Source: Psychrobacillus mangrovi (GTDB lineage: Bacteria > Bacillota > Bacilli > Bacillales_A > Planococcaceae). Taken from it: a stretch of 64,000 bases of DNA. Position numbers and translations under genes: made by a program. Shown one piece after another: positions 59,836 through 64,000 of the stretch. The notes below the pieces were generated by a model. That model was not told the DNA's origin and searched no databases. It was given only the letters and a program-made list of their open reading frames with translations. Within the stretch, counting starts at the first letter, position 1; each line of letters begins with the position of its first letter. The stretch lies in contig NZ_JBAWSY010000006.1 in NCBI RefSeq assembly GCF_037104765.1, positions 62,001 through 126,000 of the forward strand, given 5' to 3'.

Positions 59836-61107
59836 TTAGTTCAGATGGAATGCTACAATCTCTTTTAGGTTGGCAATCGTTTCTGCACGATCTTGGAGTG
59901 CCACCATATGTACTGCCACCTTTTTAGACTGTTCCCCCTCAATTGACCAGTACTCAATTGGAAATTGATCGTTACTTATCTCCCTTGTATAAGGATACAG
60001 CAAAATTGCTGCCTTTGCTTTTTTATAGCGTGTCACATAAGCGTACATTTGATATAAATCATCCCGTTGTACGCCTTTACGATTAATATTTTTTAATCTT
60101 TTCCACTTCGTATCGATTACTATTTGAGAATTGTCATTCTCAATAACTAAATCTGGTCTTAGCTGAAAAATCCCACGTTTTGTTCGTTCATTTATTAATA
60201 AACGATGACCTATATGTTGTTCATACACATTAGAGTCAATTGCAAAACTCATTAATTGTGCAATATATTTTTCAAAAAGATCATTCATTTCAAATAAAAT
60301 CGAAAATGATGCGCTAGTATTCTGTGAAAATGTGCTTACTTGTCGTTGTAAAAACAATTTCGCTAATTCTAATGGAATCTCATATCGATTATTTGTTCGA
60401 TCAAGTATTACTGATTGCGCATCATTAGAAGTAATTGCTCGATTTGAAACATCATCTAACAAATACATGACTTGTTGCAAAATGATTTGTGTTTCAACTC
60501 GTGTTACTATTTTTAAAAGCAGCTTAGTCGTCGTTTTAAATAATTGATTTAGTTTATTATCTACAGTCCGTTCTTCATATTCGCAATATGCTTGATAAGG
60601 TTTATTACGACCTACGTTTTCACGTATATGTTGGTGTACAAGCAGTGAACCTTTTAACGTTAATAAATTCTGTTCTACTTGTACGTAGCAACTTGTGATT
60701 CCACGATGTAATTCTTCTATTAATGTATGTGCATAATATGCAGCGAATAATTCAAGTAAATCATCCTCAGAAGTTAACACATATGCATTATTGATAATAT
60801 TTGTATTAATATAGCCAACTTCATTTAGCATCCTATACAATACTTCACGGCAAGAAGCATTTCCTCCAACTGTCACTTTAGGAAGCAGCTCGATTGAAAA
60901 ATCGCTACACTGAATAAAACCTACATAATTTAAAAATAACACTGATTGGCTTCCCCATATAATATACTTTTCATTTAGTTGTTGGTCATTTATATACTCA
61001 GCTAATTCCTCTGCTTGATTACGTGTAATTGTTAGGGGTTCATCAATATTACAAATTTTTAGGGAATCATATCCCTCTATTAATGTAATACGTTTCATTC
61101 CATTCAC
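59836..61107 (-). CDS. mcrC: McrC, nuclease subunit of the McrBC restriction system
   Basis: The 423-residue protein has the McrC layout: an N-terminal beta-rich part (IELLPKVTVGG), a helical middle and a C-terminal PD-(D/E)xK nuclease with LRPDLVIENDN and VIDTKWKRL. McrC cuts modified DNA when stimulated by the McrB GTPase rings. It starts 3 bp after the McrB stop codon, so the genes are co-translated. ATG at 61107 or 61098 could be the start. Confidence 0.93.
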   Translation of the reverse strand: MNGMKRITLIEGYDSLKICNIDEPLTITRNQAEELAEYINDQQLNEKYIIWGSQSVLFLNYVGFIQCSDFSIELLPKVTVGGNASCREVLYRMLNEVGYINTNIINNAYVLTSEDDLLELFAAYYAHTLIEELHRGITSCYVQVEQNLLTLKGSLLVHQHIRENVGRNKPYQAYCEYEERTVDNKLNQLFKTTTKLLLKIVTRVETQIILQQVMYLLDDVSNRAITSNDAQSVILDRTNNRYEIPLELAKLFLQRQVSTFSQNTSASFSILFEMNDLFEKYIAQLMSFAIDSNVYEQHIGHRLLINERTKRGIFQLRPDLVIENDNSQIVIDTKWKRLKNINRKGVQRDDLYQMYAYVTRYKKAKAAILLYPYTREISNDQFPIEYWSIEGEQSKKVAVHMVALQDRAETIANLKEIVAFHLN

Positions 61108-61110
61108 TCC

Positions 61111-63516
61111 TTAGTAGATACGGTGTATAGCCTCTTTTGAAGGAGTTGGATTAACCACATAATTAGTTCGCTCTTTTAGTCGTAATGTTGTTTCTTTAAA
61201 TAAATCACTTGGATTAATAGTATAAGATTGAATAAATCCATCCGGTTGATCTACTTCCACTGAGCCGCCTAAAACAAGTGCAACCTTTTCCCAGTCATCA
61301 TAAAAGTACTCATGTAGGAGTGGTATCACTTTCTTTTGAATCGTTTGGATAATGAAATTCACCGATAATTCTTTCCCTAAGAAAAACGCATGTCCTATTT
61401 GATGATCTCGATCATATAAATACTCTATTCTTGTATTCATCACTTCTAAAAGTTTACGAACGTTTATTCCATCCACATCTTCGGATAAAAGCGAAGAGTC
61501 GGGCATCATTTCGATAAAATCAAAACGACGACGAAGTGCCGTATCCATTAATGTAATCGAACGGTCCGCTGTATTCATTGTTCCAATGATATAGAGGTTA
61601 GATGGCACACCAAAGAAGTCTTTTGAATAAGGAAGTTTCACGACGATTTCATTTGCTTCACCTAATCTTTTATCATCTTCAATTAAAGTAATCAGCTCAC
61701 CAAAAATTCGTGAAATATTGCCTCGGTTAATTTCATCAATAATGAGTACATAGTTTTGTGCCATCCCTTCAGTATCATCATTGCTAAGTAGCTGTTTAAT
61801 GAAATCTATATTTAAATTGTCCATTTTTAATTCGTAAATCGTTTGTTGTGAAAAAATTTTCGTCGATAGTTGAGTTACAGAAATAAGTTCACCAGTATAC
61901 AACCACTCCACTTTTCGGAAATGATTATAGGCAATATCCGTTTTGTCATCAAAATAGTATTCACCTGCTACTTTTCCAATTGCTTTAATATAGTGATTTC
62001 CATCCGAAACAATTACAATATCATCCACGGATAAACGATTTTTAAAACGATGTACAGCCTCTGCTACAAACTTACTTTGCCCTTCGCTATCAACCTGTTG
62101 TTCCAATTCATAACGGATTTCATTCAAATCCTCACAATTCTGATAATCTATTTCACCACCATAACCAAGTGCAATTACATCATTGTCTATACAATAGTCA
62201 TAAATTTCTTCATCGTAACTACTATCACCTAATGACATTTTAAAGAAATTGATTTCATTTTCATCAAACACATAAGAAGTGGATGGCTTCATTGCAGAAA
62301 GCTTTGCAGCTTCACAAATTTCTTTGAAAATCCCATCTGTCGGAACAAAGGAGCCCTGGTCATCACTTCTCAATCCTTCAACAAAATCTTCATAAGAGTA
62401 TGACTGATGGAACGTACAAAATTGAATTTGCTTTTGCTCAATATATTGTTTGTATGCTTCTACCCATTGCTCACGATTCGTTTCACCTGTTTCAGACTCT
62501 GCATTAACGAATTTTTCCGCTAACGATGGATTTACAATTTCTATTGCTTTTCGGACAACAGAATATGTTTTTCCTGTTCCAGGCGGCCCATAAAAAATTT
62601 GATTTTTTGCATGTTGCACTTGATTTCCACTTCCTTTTACCGAATTCACAAATCGCTTCGTTCTTGCCGTTTCTTCAATTAAATCGACTAAATCATTGCC
62701 ACTATTTTGTGATATATAACGAACTGAAATTCCTTGTGGAAGCCCTTGAGGGTAATGAATTGGAATATATAATTCCTCTTCAATTTCAATCACTGAATAT
62801 GAATTAAAAATTCCAGTAGACATGTGTTCAAGTAAAAATTCCGTATTTAAGCCAGCTGCAGAATAAGCTTGTTGAATATGCTGAAACGAAGCGAAAGTAG
62901 GATAATATTTTTCTTTTCGTAGCTTTTGAATTTCCACAATTTCCGCTTTATCAACATACGGAAAATCCATACTAACATGTCGTAATTTTCTTTCTTCATC
63001 ATATATGTAACAAAGTTTTTTTTCTTCATTCTCGTGCCCAATTGCAAATTCTAATGCACCTTCTTCGTACAAGCGATTGAGTATTTCACCTGCTTGTACA
63101 TACTGATTAATATGTTCACGATTGGTTTCAGAAAACGGCTCATCGTTAAACGTATCAAGGTGTTGAAGCTCCTTAAAATATTCAAATGGTAAAGTCATTC
63201 TATTGCGACGAGAATTCTTTTTCCCGTGAAAATAATAGAATTGAATCGTAGGTCTGTCCACAATCTCCTTCACACGACATTGCCACGCTAACATTGGTGA
63301 TGAAGTAACTTTGTCCTTCAAATGTGAAACACAATTATTGCGAATTGCCGCACCAGACACTAAATAAATGACATCTCCTATTTGCTCTAAATCTATATGT
63401 GAGTTTTTTTGATTTGGGGCAGGGACTGCCATACCACGTGCCCAAAAGAATATTTTCGTTCTCTCAAAATATTCAAATTCCCAAATTCGATTGGATAACA
63501 ACACAAAACTATTCAT
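61111..63516 (-). CDS. mcrB: McrB, GTPase and specificity subunit with an inserted EVE-like domain
   Basis: The 801-residue McrB drives GTP-dependent translocation in the type IV restriction of modified DNA. The N-terminal 300 residues are not a familiar recognition domain to me. The AAA+ part has Walker A FYGPPGTGKTY (about 310), Walker B YVLIIDEINRGNISRIFGEL (about 590) and NTADRSITLMDTALRRRFDF (sensor and arginine region). Between Walker A and B lies an insertion of about 150 residues: NVxALGYGG-like CIDNDVIALGYGGEIDY, then VDDIVIVSDGNHYIKAIGKV. It resembles an EVE/PUA-like modified-base reader. The start ATG follows GAGAGGT. Confidence 0.88.
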   Translation of the reverse strand: MNSFVLLSNRIWEFEYFERTKIFFWARGMAVPAPNQKNSHIDLEQIGDVIYLVSGAAIRNNCVSHLKDKVTSSPMLAWQCRVKEIVDRPTIQFYYFHGKKNSRRNRMTLPFEYFKELQHLDTFNDEPFSETNREHINQYVQAGEILNRLYEEGALEFAIGHENEEKKLCYIYDEERKLRHVSMDFPYVDKAEIVEIQKLRKEKYYPTFASFQHIQQAYSAAGLNTEFLLEHMSTGIFNSYSVIEIEEELYIPIHYPQGLPQGISVRYISQNSGNDLVDLIEETARTKRFVNSVKGSGNQVQHAKNQIFYGPPGTGKTYSVVRKAIEIVNPSLAEKFVNAESETGETNREQWVEAYKQYIEQKQIQFCTFHQSYSYEDFVEGLRSDDQGSFVPTDGIFKEICEAAKLSAMKPSTSYVFDENEINFFKMSLGDSSYDEEIYDYCIDNDVIALGYGGEIDYQNCEDLNEIRYELEQQVDSEGQSKFVAEAVHRFKNRLSVDDIVIVSDGNHYIKAIGKVAGEYYFDDKTDIAYNHFRKVEWLYTGELISVTQLSTKIFSQQTIYELKMDNLNIDFIKQLLSNDDTEGMAQNYVLIIDEINRGNISRIFGELITLIEDDKRLGEANEIVVKLPYSKDFFGVPSNLYIIGTMNTADRSITLMDTALRRRFDFIEMMPDSSLLSEDVDGINVRKLLEVMNTRIEYLYDRDHQIGHAFFLGKELSVNFIIQTIQKKVIPLLHEYFYDDWEKVALVLGGSVEVDQPDGFIQSYTINPSDLFKETTLRLKERTNYVVNPTPSKEAIHRIY

Positions 63517-63519
63517 ATT

Positions 63520-63735
63520 TTAATAACCTCTCATTTCCATGTATAAAGAAAGTCTACTATCTACCGCTGCACCAAAATTAACACTGAAAAATATAATTAT
63601 TAGTTCTAGAACTCCTAACAAAGCTCCTAAACCCATCAATCCTTTTAATCTGGATGAAAAGGGGCGAAACATTTGTACAAAATGCATTTGGTTATTAATA
63701 AAGTTATCAGAGTTTCTCTGCGTTTCAGTACTCAC
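63520..63735 (-). CDS. Possible small membrane protein upstream of McrB
   Basis: A 71-residue frame (GTG start, weak signal) stops 3 bp before the mcrB ATG, and the mcrB ribosome-binding site lies in its last codons. It has one hydrophobic helix (GLMGLGALLGVLELIIIFFS) and a conserved-looking C-terminal SLYMEMRGY. The tight junction suggests translational coupling with mcrB. I do not recognise the family; it might also be a non-coding leader. Confidence 0.42.
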   Translation of the reverse strand: MSTETQRNSDNFINNQMHFVQMFRPFSSRLKGLMGLGALLGVLELIIIFFSVNFGAAVDSRLSLYMEMRGY

Positions 63736-64000
63736 TTTCTCTTTTATGAAGCTTAATATTCACTTCGACAAACTTCATTGTATACCCTTCCTTTCTTCTA
63801 ATCACAAAATTTTTAAATAATATTGAAAAGAGCCAATATGTATTTTACCGTAGAAGTACATTAATCAATTAAACGAAAAAGACCCAAAAGTATGAAAACT
63901 CGTACTTCTGGGTCAATTTGTCTTTATAAACATATATTATTTATAATTTAAATATTGCCTACTAGATTGATTAATATGCCCTACTTAAGCTATGAAGTGC
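63736..64000. other. Right-edge intergenic sequence
   Basis: AT-rich sequence holding the mcrBC promoter region and one terminator at 63881-63914; no gene is seen before the window ends. Confidence 0.5.
63881..63914 (-). terminator. Terminator of a gene beyond the right edge
   Basis: GACCCAAAAGTA (63881-63892) and TACTTCTGGGTC (63903-63914) pair with one mismatch; on the minus strand TTTTTCG follows, so it probably ends a leftward transcript entering from the right. Confidence 0.8.

Overview
The window reads as a chromosomal segment of a low-GC Firmicute of the Bacillaceae/Planococcaceae type, perhaps Psychrobacillus-like; the genus is a guess. The evidence is strong AGGAGG ribosome-binding sites with frequent TTG/GTG starts, and a B. 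subtilis-like housekeeping block: groES-groEL behind a perfect CIRCE operator, a ydiL-like protease, rex, ydiF and tsaD-rimI-tsaB-tsaE. No rRNA, tRNA or CRISPR array was seen.

Layout. (1) 1-3.1 kb: a BMP-type nucleoside-binding lipoprotein behind a guanine-type purine riboswitch, then a protein made of three fused RidA domains. (2) 3.2-15.6 kb: an accretion island at the 3' end of groEL. Three copies of an integrase tail plus attachment site (about 3.5-3.7, 9.3-9.4 and 15.5-15.7 kb) divide it into modules. They hold transposase and integrase relics, an aromatic-acid-exporter-like protein, an IS1595-type element carrying an alpha/beta hydrolase gene (exact 8-bp target duplication), a sigma-54 activator driving an alcohol dehydrogenase and a CoA-acylating semialdehyde dehydrogenase, and a UV endonuclease. 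(3) 15.6-25.1 kb: the housekeeping block, with a dense DnaA-box cluster between the ynfA-like gene and tsaD. (4) 25-30.9 kb: small membrane and envelope genes, purU, a LysM-3D protein, the first of three holin-like type I toxin loci, and 21-bp repeat arrays. (5) 31-35.9 kb: a catechol branch (catB, carboxylate transporter, catA) with a divergent IclR regulator. (6) 35.9-44.5 kb: LysE exporter with Lrp regulator, second toxin locus, second LysM-3D gene, and hutI-hutU-transporter with an atypical AraC/REC regulator. (7) 44.9-50.7 kb: a transposase-less relative of the hydrolase-carrying element, then assorted small genes. (8) 50.8-57 kb: a TRAP transporter operon with aldolase, metal-dependent hydrolase-like protein, cupin and GntR regulator, for an unidentified carboxylate. 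(9) 57.4-59.3 kb: third, decayed toxin locus and small genes. (10) 59.5-63.7 kb: a McrBC type IV restriction system whose McrB has an extra domain inside the AAA+ module.

The most notable patterns outside ordinary genes are: two elements sharing IS1595-like ends, each carrying a different alpha/beta hydrolase, one without transposase; three type I toxin loci, two with a matched antisense promoter and antisense terminator; and intergenic arrays with a strict 21-bp (or 20-bp) period, four of them with exactly five units. All functions are inferred from sequence by eye; no database search was run.
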